Shown one piece after another: positions 44,892 to 54,752 of a stretch of 64,000 nucleotides of DNA. This DNA comes from Legionella santicrucis. GTDB taxonomy: Bacteria; Pseudomonadota; Gammaproteobacteria; Legionellales; Legionellaceae. The notes beneath the pieces are model-generated. The model saw only the letters and a list, made by a program, of their open reading frames with translations, was not told the DNA's origin and did not search any database. The DNA is taken from NCBI RefSeq assembly GCF_001468135.1, contig NZ_LNYU01000085.1, positions 42,919 through 106,918 of the forward strand, written 5' to 3'. The number at the start of each line of letters is the position of its first letter. Positions within the stretch are counted from its first letter, which is position 1. The translations under genes were made by a program, and so were the position numbers.

Positions 44892-46601
44892 ATGAAATAT
44901 TACTTTAATACTTTAGAACAAATACAAGGTGATGAAGCATACAATGAAAAAAATTTTGAACAAGCACTTGTTCATTACAAAAAAGCATTATCCCTATTAA
45001 ATCAAATTGCATCACAAAGAAATTTTAAGCCCAATAAACCTTTTTATGATGCACTGGCCTATGTTCTTAGTGAAATTACTATCACAAAAGCAGATCACAT
45101 CATGGCATCACTTGATGATCCATTTAGCTATAATCACATACAAAACTTATGGGAAGACATTCCAAGTCTGCTTCATGAAATGAATATTATTTATGAAAAA
45201 ATTCGTTTTTTTGAGCTAAGAGAAACCAAAAAAGAAAAAATTAACATTACTTACAAAGCCGTAGCGAATTGTTGTGAATCAATAAGTGATGCATTAATTG
45301 ACTCTCTTAATGAAAACGAGGCTCCCATTTTTGAGCAAGTTACCTCTGCGTTGACCTGGCTGACACAGGCGATAAATTATCGTAAGAACGCAAAATTACC
45401 GATCGCAATGGATTTACATGTAGGATATTTAAATCTCTTAGAAAGGGCATATAAATGTAATCATGAGAAACAATTTCTTACGCAAATTACTGCATACATC
45501 CAAGAAAACAGGCTAATCCACCAAGAATTATGGCCTATGCAAGAACTTGAAATTTTAAGTTATCAACTTTTAGTAGCGACTGAAAATAAAGATGAGGATA
45601 GTGCTGCAAAATATGTGAAACGCTGTAAAAAACTTATGGAAGACTCCGATCATATAGATCATGAAAGCTTAATTATTGAGGACATTAACACATTAATCAG
45701 TAAACTAACAAACTCTACTCAAACAAAGAACTTAAAAAACCGCTCAAGAAAACCTCTACAAATAATCATCGAAGAATCGGACGAGGAATTAGAAGCAACA
45801 TCGATGGACGTTTCTACGATCCCCAAAAGAATAGACGAAATTGGTGAGGATATGGATATGTCCTTAAGTGAAGATTCACTCCTTTCTGATATGAATATTG
45901 ATGAAATTCAAACATCGACAATAAGCCAACAGCTCCATACAGTAGCGCCTCATTTTAATCCTTTGGTACCAACATCATCACCATCCTCAAATTTTTCAAT
46001 GTCAAACAAGGCAACTTTTTTTGCTCCTCCATCAACGCCAAATACATTGACGATTTTGCCGCAGAGAAATCCTACTGACGCATTTGTCAAAGTGATGCAA
46101 GAAATATCTAACCATTATAGAGATCCTAAATTCTTAGCTAATCTATTATCACTTATAGGTGATTTTTATTACAAATCGCGCTCATTACCTTTCAAAAATA
46201 TTCCCTTAATTTCTTTTGAAATTTATGAAACGGTCTTACTTTTAGATAGACAACATTCTATAGCTCATGCTCGATTATGTGAAATTTACAACAGAAGCCA
46301 TTCAAATAAACGTATGATCGATGAACATCGCCACTATACTGGAGCCACTAAATACTCAAGTTCAACTCAAGGGTCATTTATCAGTATTTTTAATACTGCC
46401 ATTGAAGAAAATATGATTCAGATTGAAACTTTTTTAAGTATCAATAATGAAAAACAAGAGAATGTTGTCAATGACCTTGTGCTGTTTGTTGCAAACAACA
46501 TGGTTGAAAAGAATATCGCAGGAGGTAAATCGCAATTAATTGCAGATTTCATTCGTCATTCTCAAGAACCTATGGATATAAGGTTGAGTATGAATAATTA
46601 A
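44892..46601 (+). CDS. TPR-like effector candidate
   Basis: A 569-residue protein from the ATG at 44892 (an upstream ATG at 44859 lies inside a likely promoter). The N-terminus (EQIQGDEAYNEKNFEQALVHYKKALSLL) is a clear tetratricopeptide repeat, with more helical pairs to ~270. Residues ~275-370 are acidic and low in structure (IIEESDEELEATSMDVS, IGEDMDMSLSEDSLLSDM), then a Ser/Pro/Thr-rich linker, then a second helical region with FEIYETVLLLDRQHSIAHARLCEIYNR, again TPR-like. There is no signal peptide. This mix of TPR and disordered acidic parts resembles Dot/Icm effectors; the function is unknown. Confidence 0.65.
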   Translation: MKYYFNTLEQIQGDEAYNEKNFEQALVHYKKALSLLNQIASQRNFKPNKPFYDALAYVLSEITITKADHIMASLDDPFSYNHIQNLWEDIPSLLHEMNIIYEKIRFFELRETKKEKINITYKAVANCCESISDALIDSLNENEAPIFEQVTSALTWLTQAINYRKNAKLPIAMDLHVGYLNLLERAYKCNHEKQFLTQITAYIQENRLIHQELWPMQELEILSYQLLVATENKDEDSAAKYVKRCKKLMEDSDHIDHESLIIEDINTLISKLTNSTQTKNLKNRSRKPLQIIIEESDEELEATSMDVSTIPKRIDEIGEDMDMSLSEDSLLSDMNIDEIQTSTISQQLHTVAPHFNPLVPTSSPSSNFSMSNKATFFAPPSTPNTLTILPQRNPTDAFVKVMQEISNHYRDPKFLANLLSLIGDFYYKSRSLPFKNIPLISFEIYETVLLLDRQHSIAHARLCEIYNRSHSNKRMIDEHRHYTGATKYSSSTQGSFISIFNTAIEENMIQIETFLSINNEKQENVVNDLVLFVANNMVEKNIAGGKSQLIADFIRHSQEPMDIRLSMNN

Positions 46602-46607
46602 TAAGTT

Positions 46608-46654
46608 TTCCATCTCGGCATATTATGGTTGGGCCACAAAATATCGAGATGGAA
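46608..46654. terminator. bidirectional terminator hairpin
   Basis: Perfect 10-base arms TTCCATCTCG and CGAGATGGAA around a 27-base loop, between the convergent TPR-like and OTU-like genes. Confidence 0.65.
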
Positions 46655-46691
46655 TAATTATACTAATAACTAATTAAATAGAGCTCATGAA

Positions 46692-48440
46692 TTATTTAAA
46701 CGTCATGCCATCAACATGCTCAATAAACTCTTCAAGGTTTTCCTCTTTTTGTTTTATCACTTCATCCATTTCTTTTATAAAATTAACCACATCATCAAGA
46801 ACAAAATGCCGTCCTTGATATTTGACATAACCAATGTAGCGTTGAGCTATTTCTCTACACTTTTCTGGAGAATACTCTTCATTCCCGCTAAGTCCTTCTT
46901 GATACATTTGTCGCAACGCTTTTGCTACCCTTGGTCCTGTTTGTTTGTTTTCTCGAGTATACTTGGTAATTTCCTCAGGATATGCCCTCTGAATTGTTGT
47001 AGAAGGTTGTTTGAACAGAGTATGTTGAGAAAACTTACTGACCAACCCTTTTTGAGATGGGCTTGAATTTTCTTCATTATTGGTAATATCTGAAAGTAAT
47101 AATTCTTTATTCTCAGATACTGGTGATAATTCTTTTCTCTCTGAAGTTACTGGAGTAGAACGTTGTTGTGTAGTGAGCAATGATTCACATTGGCTCAATC
47201 CCGAACTTATTTTCTTCTCCGCCATAAAGGTGGGAATGCATTCGAGCAAAGCAGAGAAAAAATGAGCGAGTAAAACTCTCCAATAGGGATAGTTACCTAA
47301 TGTTGGCATCATCTTACCAAGAATTTGCATCGAATCGCCCATTGCTTTCTCTTTCGCTTCTCGACTAGGGTTATCTTTCATGGTCCCCAATTGAGCCCTT
47401 AAAGTATGAATCCAGTCGCTTGAAACAATGACATGCTTTTCTGAGCCTTGAGGTATACTTTCATACTCCATCTGCATGTCATCAAGTAATTGATAAAGTT
47501 TTTGTTCTTGAGGCGTATACTTTAATACAAATGTTGAATCAGGTATTATCGAAGTCCAATGAGCATTACCTTTATTATTCACAATCATTTCTGGACTTCC
47601 AGATTGATCGTAGGAAACTCCATCATTTCGATACAGATGTAAAATAATCTCTCTATCATATAAAATATGAACTTTCCCCTCTTGATTCCGAACCAAATGT
47701 TCTCCCTGAATCGCACGATGTAGTACGAAAAGCGTTTCTTCTGTGCCCCAAACGCCTTCTTGTTGGAGATGATGAACATATTGATCCAGATGCTTGTCTT
47801 CTTCTCCTAAAAAAAACTCGATTGTTTCATTTCTCAGAATATTATCTAAAAGAATTCTTTTTTGAGATTGAATCTCGCGTTCAGTGAGTTCTTTTTTCTG
47901 TTCTATGCATTCTCGTTCTTTAATACTCCACTGACGATTAAATTTTTCAATAACATAAGGCAATCGAGCTAAAGAATATTCTTGCATTGCTATATCCATG
48001 CCTTTGACCTTATAGATTTCTGCTCCAATATAATCGGGATTATCAAACTCATGCTCAATAAGATGGGATAATTCTGAGCCATTAATCCGCATAGAGCATT
48101 TAAAACAAAACTCTAACCCATAATGAGCAGAAGAAAATAAAGGAGCATCTTGAGGAGACGATTTAAATTCCTTTTTTGTATATTCTGCCGCTAAATTTCG
48201 AGCGGCTTTTCCAAGAATGGGTTCAATGATGTTTTTAATCTCATAAGAGGAAAACTCTTGCTCTGACTTCTTAGATAATAGGACTCGCAGACGAACTTTT
48301 TCCTCTTCTCCAAGTTTTAATGTATTAAAAACAGCTTCAGCTACATCAGGAATATTCTTGGCTCGTAGAAAATACATTAAAGAAATACTATAAGCATAAT
48401 ACATACAATTGCCTTTACCACTATTATCCACTTGAAACAT
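46692..48440 (-). CDS. OTU-like (LotC-type) deubiquitinase effector candidate
   Basis: A 582-residue protein starting at the ATG at 48440, 6 bases after AAGGAG; a TTG start 39 bases upstream is less likely. The N-terminus FQVDNSGKGNCMYYAYS carries the OTU catalytic signature (Asp5, Cys12). A candidate catalytic His lies in GNAHWTSI (His294), and VWGTEETLFVLHRAI precedes it. The 282-residue Cys-His distance is large for OTU proteases but like the Legionella Lot group, which has a helical insertion between these loops. The C-terminal ~110 residues (YPEEITKYTRENKQTGPRV to the RHF motif) resemble the C-terminus of the CaaX protein at 2281-3660. Probable translocated ubiquitin protease; linkage preference unknown. 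Confidence 0.75.
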   Translation of the reverse strand: MFQVDNSGKGNCMYYAYSISLMYFLRAKNIPDVAEAVFNTLKLGEEEKVRLRVLLSKKSEQEFSSYEIKNIIEPILGKAARNLAAEYTKKEFKSSPQDAPLFSSAHYGLEFCFKCSMRINGSELSHLIEHEFDNPDYIGAEIYKVKGMDIAMQEYSLARLPYVIEKFNRQWSIKERECIEQKKELTEREIQSQKRILLDNILRNETIEFFLGEEDKHLDQYVHHLQQEGVWGTEETLFVLHRAIQGEHLVRNQEGKVHILYDREIILHLYRNDGVSYDQSGSPEMIVNNKGNAHWTSIIPDSTFVLKYTPQEQKLYQLLDDMQMEYESIPQGSEKHVIVSSDWIHTLRAQLGTMKDNPSREAKEKAMGDSMQILGKMMPTLGNYPYWRVLLAHFFSALLECIPTFMAEKKISSGLSQCESLLTTQQRSTPVTSERKELSPVSENKELLLSDITNNEENSSPSQKGLVSKFSQHTLFKQPSTTIQRAYPEEITKYTRENKQTGPRVAKALRQMYQEGLSGNEEYSPEKCREIAQRYIGYVKYQGRHFVLDDVVNFIKEMDEVIKQKEENLEEFIEHVDGMTFK

Positions 48441-49060
48441 ATTTACTCCTTTTTGGAAATTGTTAATCCCTTCGTACAAGACAATTTGGTGTTTGGACTA
48501 ATTCCCGATATACATCGGCTTAACCATAGTACCTAGATCACTTATAAAGGCTATGGACAAGACATATAGGGTTTAAAGTTTGTCCGGTGCAAAGTGCTAA
48601 TCCTTGATTTTGTTCTGTGTTACTAATTTTTTTTCTATCCTCCTTGATATAATAATGAGTATTGACGTTTATTTTATTTTAATAGTGAGATGCTGATATT
48701 GATCAGTCATATAAGCCATTAGGTTGTAACATTGTATCTCTAATTCTGAGATTCTTTTGACATTAAATGGAGCATTGATTCTTGTGAAGTAAACGTTAAC
48801 GTTTTCGTCCATGGTGCCTATTTGTATGATGAGATCGAAACACGTTGACACAACATTAATCCTTTAGTTTTTATTTAGCATAAAATGCAATTTATACGAT
48901 CAAAATGATATATGCAATATCTTTATGTCATCATCCAATCAATAAGCGCTAATAGGGTATAAATTGATTTTCTTAATTCTGAGTTCTACTACCTTCTAAC
49001 CTTGCCGACAAACACTTTTGTATTGTATTCTGAGGAGGTTTCTAGCTTGGATGCTCATTT
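48441..49060. other. intergenic region, little seen
   Basis: About 620 bases between the OTU-like gene start and the FMN enzyme. It contains one doubtful small minus-strand frame (48669-48812) and otherwise AT-rich sequence. A strong GAGGAGG at 49031-49037 precedes the next gene but is 23 bases from its ATG. Confidence 0.4.
48669..48812 (-). CDS. doubtful small ORF
   Basis: A 47-codon frame beginning MDENVNVYFTRINAPFNVKR and ending HLTIKIK, with natural-looking amino acid use but only a weak AGGC upstream. I do not recognise it. It may be a small gene, the tail of a lost gene, or chance. Confidence 0.25.
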   Translation of the reverse strand: MDENVNVYFTRINAPFNVKRISELEIQCYNLMAYMTDQYQHLTIKIK

Positions 49061-50548
49061 ATGAAAGGATACACCAGCTTTTTAGAATTATTAGTCATTG
49101 TTTTAATCTCATTAATCATTCTTGTAGCGATATGGGATGTATTCCAAAAAAAACATACCATATTGAGGAATTTTCCTATTATTGGTTATATACGCTATAT
49201 TGCCGAAGCATTGGGGGTATACCTAAGACAGTACTTTTACGCTCAAGATCGAGAAGAATTACCCTTTAATCGCACTGAACGTACATGGGTTTATGAAGCA
49301 AGCAAAAACACAGACACTACTATAGGATTTGGAACTACTCGCGATCGCAAGCCGATCAATACAATATATTTTGTAGATTCTCCATTTCCCGTACTTAAGC
49401 GTGATGTCGTAAAAGCCAGGTCGGTTACAATAGGAGAACATTGTGAATTTCCTTACACAACCAGTTCGTTAATTAATATTTCCGCAATGAGTCATGGAGC
49501 CATTTCGAAAAATGCAATTTTAGCATTATCACACGGAGCTCAAAAAGCAGGTTGCTGGCTTAATACAGGTGAAGGTGGATTATCCCCCTATCATTTGGAT
49601 GGAGGTTGTGATTTAGTAGCCCAGATTGGTACTGCAAAATATGGTTATCTTGATGAGCATGGCAACTTATCTGATGAAAAATTGAAAGAGGCTGCAGCAC
49701 ACTCTCAAATTAAAATGTTTGAAATTAAACTAAGTCAAGGAGCAAAACCAGGCAAAGGAGGATTATTACCTGCAGTAAAAGTAACTCAAGAAATTGCTAA
49801 AATTCGAGGAATTAAACCTCACCAAGACTCAATAAGCCCTAACCGTTTTCCTGAAATTTCAAACTCATTTGAATTGCTCAACATGATTCATCATATAAGA
49901 GAAGTAACTGGTAAACCTACAGGATTTAAAGTCGTTTTGGGAAATTATGAATGGCTCGATGAACTTTGCCAAGAAATTATTAAAAGGGGAATTGAATATG
50001 CACCTGACTTTATTACCCTCGATGGCGCAGAAGGGGGGACAGGAGCTACTCCACTTACTTTAGCAGATTATATGGGGTTACCTTTAACAGAAAGTCTCCC
50101 TGTTCTTGTTGATAAACTTGTTGAATATGATTTACGTGAACGAATTAAAATTATAGCTTCAGGAAAATTAATAACCCCTGGCATGGTTGCATGGGCACTC
50201 TGTGTCGGTGCTGATTTTGTAAATTCAGCTCGTGGTTTTATGTTTGCTCTCGGCTGTGTTCAAGCATTAAAATGTCATAAAAATACTTGCCCTACAGGAA
50301 TTACAACCCACAATAAATGGCTTGTTAGGGGTTTAAATCCCAAAATTAAAGCGAACCGCGTATATCACTATGTAAAAAACCTCACTTATGAAGTAGGAGT
50401 CATTTGCCATTCCTGTGGTGTAGAAGAACCCCGTGAATTAAGGAGACACCATGCTCGCATTGTCTCGGAGCACGGCACTTCTGTATCCTTAGCAGATGTA
50501 TATCCAGCAAAAGAAAAAGGTTCAAAAATTAAAAAAAATCATAAATGA
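49061..50548 (+). CDS. membrane-anchored FMN-binding glutamate synthase-like protein
   Basis: A 495-residue protein with one N-terminal membrane helix (LLVIVLISLIILVAIWDVF, residues ~9-27) and the FMN/[Fe-S] central domain of glutamate synthase large subunit. Visible are INISAMSHGAISKNA, NTGEGGLSPYH, EIKLSQGAKPGKGG, ITLDGAEGGTGATP, IIASGKLITPGMVAWALCVGADFVNSARGFMFALGCVQALKC and the Cys motif CHKNTCPTGITTH. Glutaminase and other GltB domains are missing, so it is one of the stand-alone GltB2-like proteins, whose reaction is not well established. The only in-frame start is the ATG at 49061. Confidence 0.9.
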   Translation: MKGYTSFLELLVIVLISLIILVAIWDVFQKKHTILRNFPIIGYIRYIAEALGVYLRQYFYAQDREELPFNRTERTWVYEASKNTDTTIGFGTTRDRKPINTIYFVDSPFPVLKRDVVKARSVTIGEHCEFPYTTSSLINISAMSHGAISKNAILALSHGAQKAGCWLNTGEGGLSPYHLDGGCDLVAQIGTAKYGYLDEHGNLSDEKLKEAAAHSQIKMFEIKLSQGAKPGKGGLLPAVKVTQEIAKIRGIKPHQDSISPNRFPEISNSFELLNMIHHIREVTGKPTGFKVVLGNYEWLDELCQEIIKRGIEYAPDFITLDGAEGGTGATPLTLADYMGLPLTESLPVLVDKLVEYDLRERIKIIASGKLITPGMVAWALCVGADFVNSARGFMFALGCVQALKCHKNTCPTGITTHNKWLVRGLNPKIKANRVYHYVKNLTYEVGVICHSCGVEEPRELRRHHARIVSEHGTSVSLADVYPAKEKGSKIKKNHK

Positions 50549-50602
50549 CAACCGCGATTTTTAAAACTGTAGTAAAGTATCTATATATAACAAAATACAA
50601 TC

Positions 50603-51094
50603 CTACAAGAAGATGTATTTTTGTAAAAAGACTTTATTTATCGTATTTATAGTTCTTCCTATAAATAACTGAAACTTTCCATCGTGAACAATATATTGTT
50701 TTATAAATGGATGACTTAAATAACTTTCTGCTTTTTTTCCAAATTTAAAAAGTATATCCTCCAGACCTTTCTCAGAAAATTTAATTCCAGAATTGGATGC
50801 TTTATTTAAAGTATCCATAGCAACAGCTATATTTATCAAATTATTGCTTGTTCTTTCTAAATAGGGTTGTATATCGACCTCTGGGATCTGGAATCTATTT
50901 GTGAAAAGCTCATTTTTAACGGCGATCTCAAAAGCGAGGTTTTTAATTAGACTATCAATTACTACTTGTTTTTCGTGTAAAGTACAGCATGTTCGCTCTA
51001 AATAAACTTTATCCTCTATATACTCTTGATGCAGTTTATTTTTTTCTTTAATTATTTCTTGAATTATGTATTTTAAGGTATCTAAACAACTCAT
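50603..51094 (-). CDS. hypothetical helical protein
   Basis: A 163-residue protein that I do not recognise. The N-terminal ~60 residues are a charged helix (IIQEIIKEKNKLHQEYIEDKVYLERT), the rest mixed helix with no catalytic motif, signal peptide or membrane segment. It is convergent with the FMN enzyme gene (54 bases between stops) and faces a 536-base gap upstream. The ribosome site is weak. Could be an effector or a lineage-specific protein. Confidence 0.5.
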   Translation of the reverse strand: MSCLDTLKYIIQEIIKEKNKLHQEYIEDKVYLERTCCTLHEKQVVIDSLIKNLAFEIAVKNELFTNRFQIPEVDIQPYLERTSNNLINIAVAMDTLNKASNSGIKFSEKGLEDILFKFGKKAESYLSHPFIKQYIVHDGKFQLFIGRTINTINKVFLQKYIFL

Positions 51095-51386
51095 TTTTTT
51101 ATACCCAACTTGTCTTAATTACGCACCAATTTCTTCAATAGATGCAAATTTTCACCATTATCTTGCCATGGCTTATTTTCACTTAATTTAAACATTAAGT
51201 TAAATTAATATCCAATTGATTGTTTTTATATGTTATACGAAAATTTCGAATATTAATGTATTTTCAATGCATTATAATCATTATAACTCCTTTTTAGTAC
51301 TAATCCTTAGCTACCACTATTACCAAAAAATTCATTTCATAGTACCAAGCACTGCATGAAACAAATAAAAATACACAAATTAATGT

Positions 51387-51415
51387 TTACTGTTCTATTA
51401 AGGATTGTTTATAAT
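51387..51415 (+). promoter_or_regulatory. candidate sigma-70 promoter
   Basis: TTACTG (51387-51392), 17-base spacer and a perfect TATAAT (51410-51415). It would drive a transcript through the two micro-ORFs and hairpin towards the exporter gene at 51631. Confidence 0.5.
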
Positions 51416-51442
51416 TCACCTATGCTCCTCTCCCCAAAAATT

Positions 51443-51507
51443 ATGAATTGGAGCTAACATGGTTATCGATGATGCTTAAATGCTAATAAAATTTAGTATT
51501 AAGCATC
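51443..51507 (+). other. micro-ORF pair followed by hairpin
   Basis: ATG at 51443 encodes M-N-W-S-stop; the GGAG inside it serves a second ATG at 51459 encoding M-V-I-D-D-A-stop. The second stop lies in the left arm of a perfect 9-base stem (GATGCTTAA 51471-51479 / TTAAGCATC 51499-51507). This resembles a translated leader, but no T run follows the hairpin. Confidence 0.3.
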
Positions 51508-51630
51508 CAACCATGTATAAAATGTAATTTGCAGGTAATATAATAAAAGATGTAACATCTCTCAACTCGCGACACGTGACAAATAATTTTCAATAAACCT
51601 AAGTTTTTCATCAATTTTGGGTATTTCAAA

Positions 51631-52866
51631 ATGAGTCAGTTCTTAGATTTTTCTCTACTAAAAAAAAATCGTGACTTTCGATTGCTCTATTCAGGACAAT
51701 TTATTTCATTTATTGGTACCATGATCAGTAGTGTTGCCCTACCCTACCAGATTTATCAAATAAGCCATTCGAGCTTTATGGTTGGACTATTAAGTCTTGT
51801 GCAATTACTACCACTATTAATCACTGCACTGATCGGAGGGGTATTTGCTGATCGGTATAATCGTAAAAGATTATTAATTATCAGTGAACTATTTTTGACC
51901 ATTGGCTGTTTCTTACTGGCTTTGAATTCTTATCATGCAGCTCCATCTGTATGGCTAATTTTTATTGTTTCGGCTGCAATGTCAGCCATTAATGGATTAC
52001 ATCGCCCCGCTTTTGACAGTGTTATCCAGCAGATCGTAAATCCAAGTGATTATAAAAAAGTAGGGGCACTCGCTACATTTAAATTTAGTTTTTGTATGAT
52101 TTGTGCACCTGCAATTGCTGGACTACTAATTGCCCATTATGGCATTGTGGTTACTTATTTCATTGATTTGATTACTTTTTTCTTATCACTAATTACTTTA
52201 GTAAGAATGCATGCTTTGCCTAAACCAGAAATTCAAGAACACCCATCCATTTTATCTTCTCTAAAACAGGGAATTTCTTTTGCTTTTAACCGACAAGAAT
52301 TAATAGGAAGTTATTTTGTTGATTTTTTTGCGATGATTTTTGCTTGGCCCAATGCATTGCTTCCTGCTCTGGCACAATCATTTGGTGGTGCAAAAACTTT
52401 AGGTTTGCTCTATTCTGCCCCAGCTATTGGCGCGCTATTTATTTCATTTTTTAGTGGGTGGACTTCAAAAATAAACCAAGACGGTAAAGCAATTGCAATA
52501 GCTGCTCTACTTTGGGGAGTCTCAATTATTGGATTTGGGTTAGCAAGCTCACTTTGGTTAGCGCTTATTTTCTTAGCACTATCCGGTGCATTTGATGCCA
52601 TAAGCGGTATTTTTCGCACTACCCTATGGAATAATACTATTCCAACTGAATACAGAGGCAGGTTGGCTGGTATTGAAATGATTAGTTATTTAAGCGGACC
52701 TAAATTAGGTGATACACGCGCCGGATTTATCGCCTCTTTATTTGGTATTTCTACAGCATTGATCTCAGGGGGTATATTGTGCCTTGTTGGAGTAACCGCA
52801 TGCTGTTTGTTATTACCTAAATTTTGGCATTACCAATCTCATACAGCACCTTCCAAGAACTTATAA
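51631..52866 (+). CDS. MFS exporter, EntS-like
   Basis: A 411-residue major facilitator of the EntS/MFS_3 group (siderophore and drug efflux). The start FSLLKKNRDFRLLYSGQFISFIGTMISSVALPYQIY is typical, then LIGGVFADRYNRKRLL in loop 2-3 and HRPAFDSVIQQIV. The C-terminal half ends ..YRGRLAGIEMISYLSGPKLGDTRAGF, as in enterobactin exporters. Substrate is unknown; no siderophore genes are adjacent, though it might export a peptide product made elsewhere in the window. The long leader upstream may regulate it. Confidence 0.88.
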   Translation: MSQFLDFSLLKKNRDFRLLYSGQFISFIGTMISSVALPYQIYQISHSSFMVGLLSLVQLLPLLITALIGGVFADRYNRKRLLIISELFLTIGCFLLALNSYHAAPSVWLIFIVSAAMSAINGLHRPAFDSVIQQIVNPSDYKKVGALATFKFSFCMICAPAIAGLLIAHYGIVVTYFIDLITFFLSLITLVRMHALPKPEIQEHPSILSSLKQGISFAFNRQELIGSYFVDFFAMIFAWPNALLPALAQSFGGAKTLGLLYSAPAIGALFISFFSGWTSKINQDGKAIAIAALLWGVSIIGFGLASSLWLALIFLALSGAFDAISGIFRTTLWNNTIPTEYRGRLAGIEMISYLSGPKLGDTRAGFIASLFGISTALISGGILCLVGVTACCLLLPKFWHYQSHTAPSKNL

Positions 52867-52934
52867 TTAAAATTAAGAGCAAACGTAACTCTCCAGTCAT
52901 CCCGAACGAAAAAAAGAGTTTCCGAATAAACACA

Positions 52935-54557
52935 TTATGCGGTCTTATTCAAATTTCGACACGAATAAATCAAATCAAATTTTGGATTATATTCTTTTGT
53001 TTTCACATCAAAAAAAGCCAATAATGTAGAAAACAAATAGTCATGGGATAGGGAATCTGATTGTTTATTGCGTATACAATCATCTTCTATTACTAACTGC
53101 TTCGCAAGTCCATGAGACATCCATAAAATCATTGGGACCTTTTTCTGTTCATCCGGAGCCATAAAATAAGGTAATCCATGTAGAAACAACTTATGTTCTC
53201 CCAGTGATTCTCCATGATCAGATACATAAATTAAGCCTGTATCATGGGACTTAATCGTAGCCAATAAATCAATAGTATTAGCTAACATCGTATCGGTATA
53301 TAAAATGGCATTATCGTAAGTATTCACCAAGGCTTTTGGCGAGCAACTGGATAAATCTGTGGTTTCACAGGTAGGTTGCCAATGTTTAAACTGTGTTGGA
53401 TATCGCTCGTAATATGCGGGACCATGATTACCAAGCATATGCAATATTATTAACTGATCTTTCTTATTACTGACAATACGTTGCTGAAGTTGATGCAAAA
53501 GAATTTCATCAAAGCAACGTCCATTTTTACATAAAGCATCTGTCTCTAATTTTTCAAGGAGTAAACCATCACATACCCCCTTGCAACCTGATTGGTTATC
53601 TCGCCATAACACTGAAATATTAGCTCGATCGAGGAGATGCAACAATGACTCTGTTTGATTTATTTTTTGACTGTCATAATCATGGATTCCATAAGGAGAA
53701 AACATACAGGGTAGTGAAACCGCAGTTGTGGTGCCACAACTAGTTACTTGACTAAAATTAACGACTTGACGCTTTGCAAGCTCTGGTGTTGTTTGCCTTT
53801 GATAACCATTCAATCCCCAATTTAATGCTCGAACCGTTTCGCCAACAACAAGCACTATAACCCGAGGTTTGTTGTTTTCTGCGCGTGGAAGTTGATAGGC
53901 ATCCTCACCAATTTTGATTTTTGTTTTATTCACATGAACTTGATGGGTTTTCCAATATGCTTTTACAGAAGATGAAATTAAATTTAATGGAGTAATTAAA
54001 TAAGCAATTTCCTTTCGCTCGCGATGAACCGGACCAAGATCATGAAACACTGCCCATCCACCACCAAAAACCATACATAGTGATAAAAAAATTGTTCCTA
54101 ATCGCCCAATCCAATACGAAGTAAGACTTCTTTTATAAATTTCGATGTGCCATACAATCCAACAAGGAAGGACACCCAATAATACAAAATAAGGAAGAAT
54201 TCGCCATTGCAGGAACTCTCTACTTTCATGATAATCAGTACTCACAATATTAGTGATCATTGTTGAATCAATGTACACATGAAAAGTACTCATGAAATAA
54301 ACTGCAATAGATGTGATCAAAAAAAGACAAATAGTAACCCACCTAAAAGTCCAACGATTAATCACTAATAAGAGCAAAAACCATTGTAAACCAGTGATTG
54401 CGATTGCTGTACCAAAAATCACAAACCAAGTATGAGCATTCACTAATTCCTTATCACGTAATAATTCGGTCCAAAAAGAGGTATTACATGCTAAGGTAAA
54501 AAAAATGCTACACAATAAAGTGATTAATTCACTAGACCAATAACTAGTACGTTTCAA
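52935..54557 (-). CDS. lipid A phosphoethanolamine transferase (EptA/MCR family)
   Basis: A 540-residue inner-membrane enzyme with five N-terminal membrane helices (to ~residue 170) and a periplasmic sulfatase-like domain. Metal and catalytic residues are visible: VVGETVRALNWGLNGY (Glu240), SCGTTTAVSLPCMFS (nucleophile Thr278), LHMLGNHGPAYY and YVSDHGESLGEH. It adds phosphoethanolamine to lipid A, lowering negative charge and susceptibility to cationic peptides. Paired Cys in the soluble domain are as expected. The gene stands alone and converges on the exporter gene. Confidence 0.93.
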   Translation of the reverse strand: MKRTSYWSSELITLLCSIFFTLACNTSFWTELLRDKELVNAHTWFVIFGTAIAITGLQWFLLLLVINRWTFRWVTICLFLITSIAVYFMSTFHVYIDSTMITNIVSTDYHESREFLQWRILPYFVLLGVLPCWIVWHIEIYKRSLTSYWIGRLGTIFLSLCMVFGGGWAVFHDLGPVHRERKEIAYLITPLNLISSSVKAYWKTHQVHVNKTKIKIGEDAYQLPRAENNKPRVIVLVVGETVRALNWGLNGYQRQTTPELAKRQVVNFSQVTSCGTTTAVSLPCMFSPYGIHDYDSQKINQTESLLHLLDRANISVLWRDNQSGCKGVCDGLLLEKLETDALCKNGRCFDEILLHQLQQRIVSNKKDQLIILHMLGNHGPAYYERYPTQFKHWQPTCETTDLSSCSPKALVNTYDNAILYTDTMLANTIDLLATIKSHDTGLIYVSDHGESLGEHKLFLHGLPYFMAPDEQKKVPMILWMSHGLAKQLVIEDDCIRNKQSDSLSHDYLFSTLLAFFDVKTKEYNPKFDLIYSCRNLNKTA

Positions 54558-54752
54558 TATGATGGTTTACTCCTCAAAAGGGAGCATAGTTTACAAATTT
54601 TTTTATTAATTAGATAGTAGCACCCAATTACACCAAGAAAACCGGGGTAAGTTTTGTGCGACCTCAATCTCACTACTTAATGATTAGAATGAAAGTCGTA
54701 ACTCTCAGTAAGGATTTTTCCACTTACTGAGGCACAGATACATTCATATGAT

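Larger units (their letters stand above)
51095..51630. other. long leader region of the EntS-like exporter gene
   Basis: About 536 bases of very AT-rich DNA. It contains a candidate promoter (51387-51415), two micro-ORFs and a hairpin (51443-51507) described separately. No protein gene of normal length is present. Confidence 0.45.

Noticed and set aside
46716-47066. 116-codon plus-strand frame rich in Phe and Leu
   Set aside because: It is antisense to the C-terminal module of the OTU-like gene; Phe/Leu richness reflects Lys/Glu codons on the other strand.
49018-49269. 83-codon frame after a strong GAGGAGG
   Set aside because: Although its in-frame ATG at 49048 is better placed for that ribosome site, the frame lacks the glutamate synthase motifs found in the frame from 49061.
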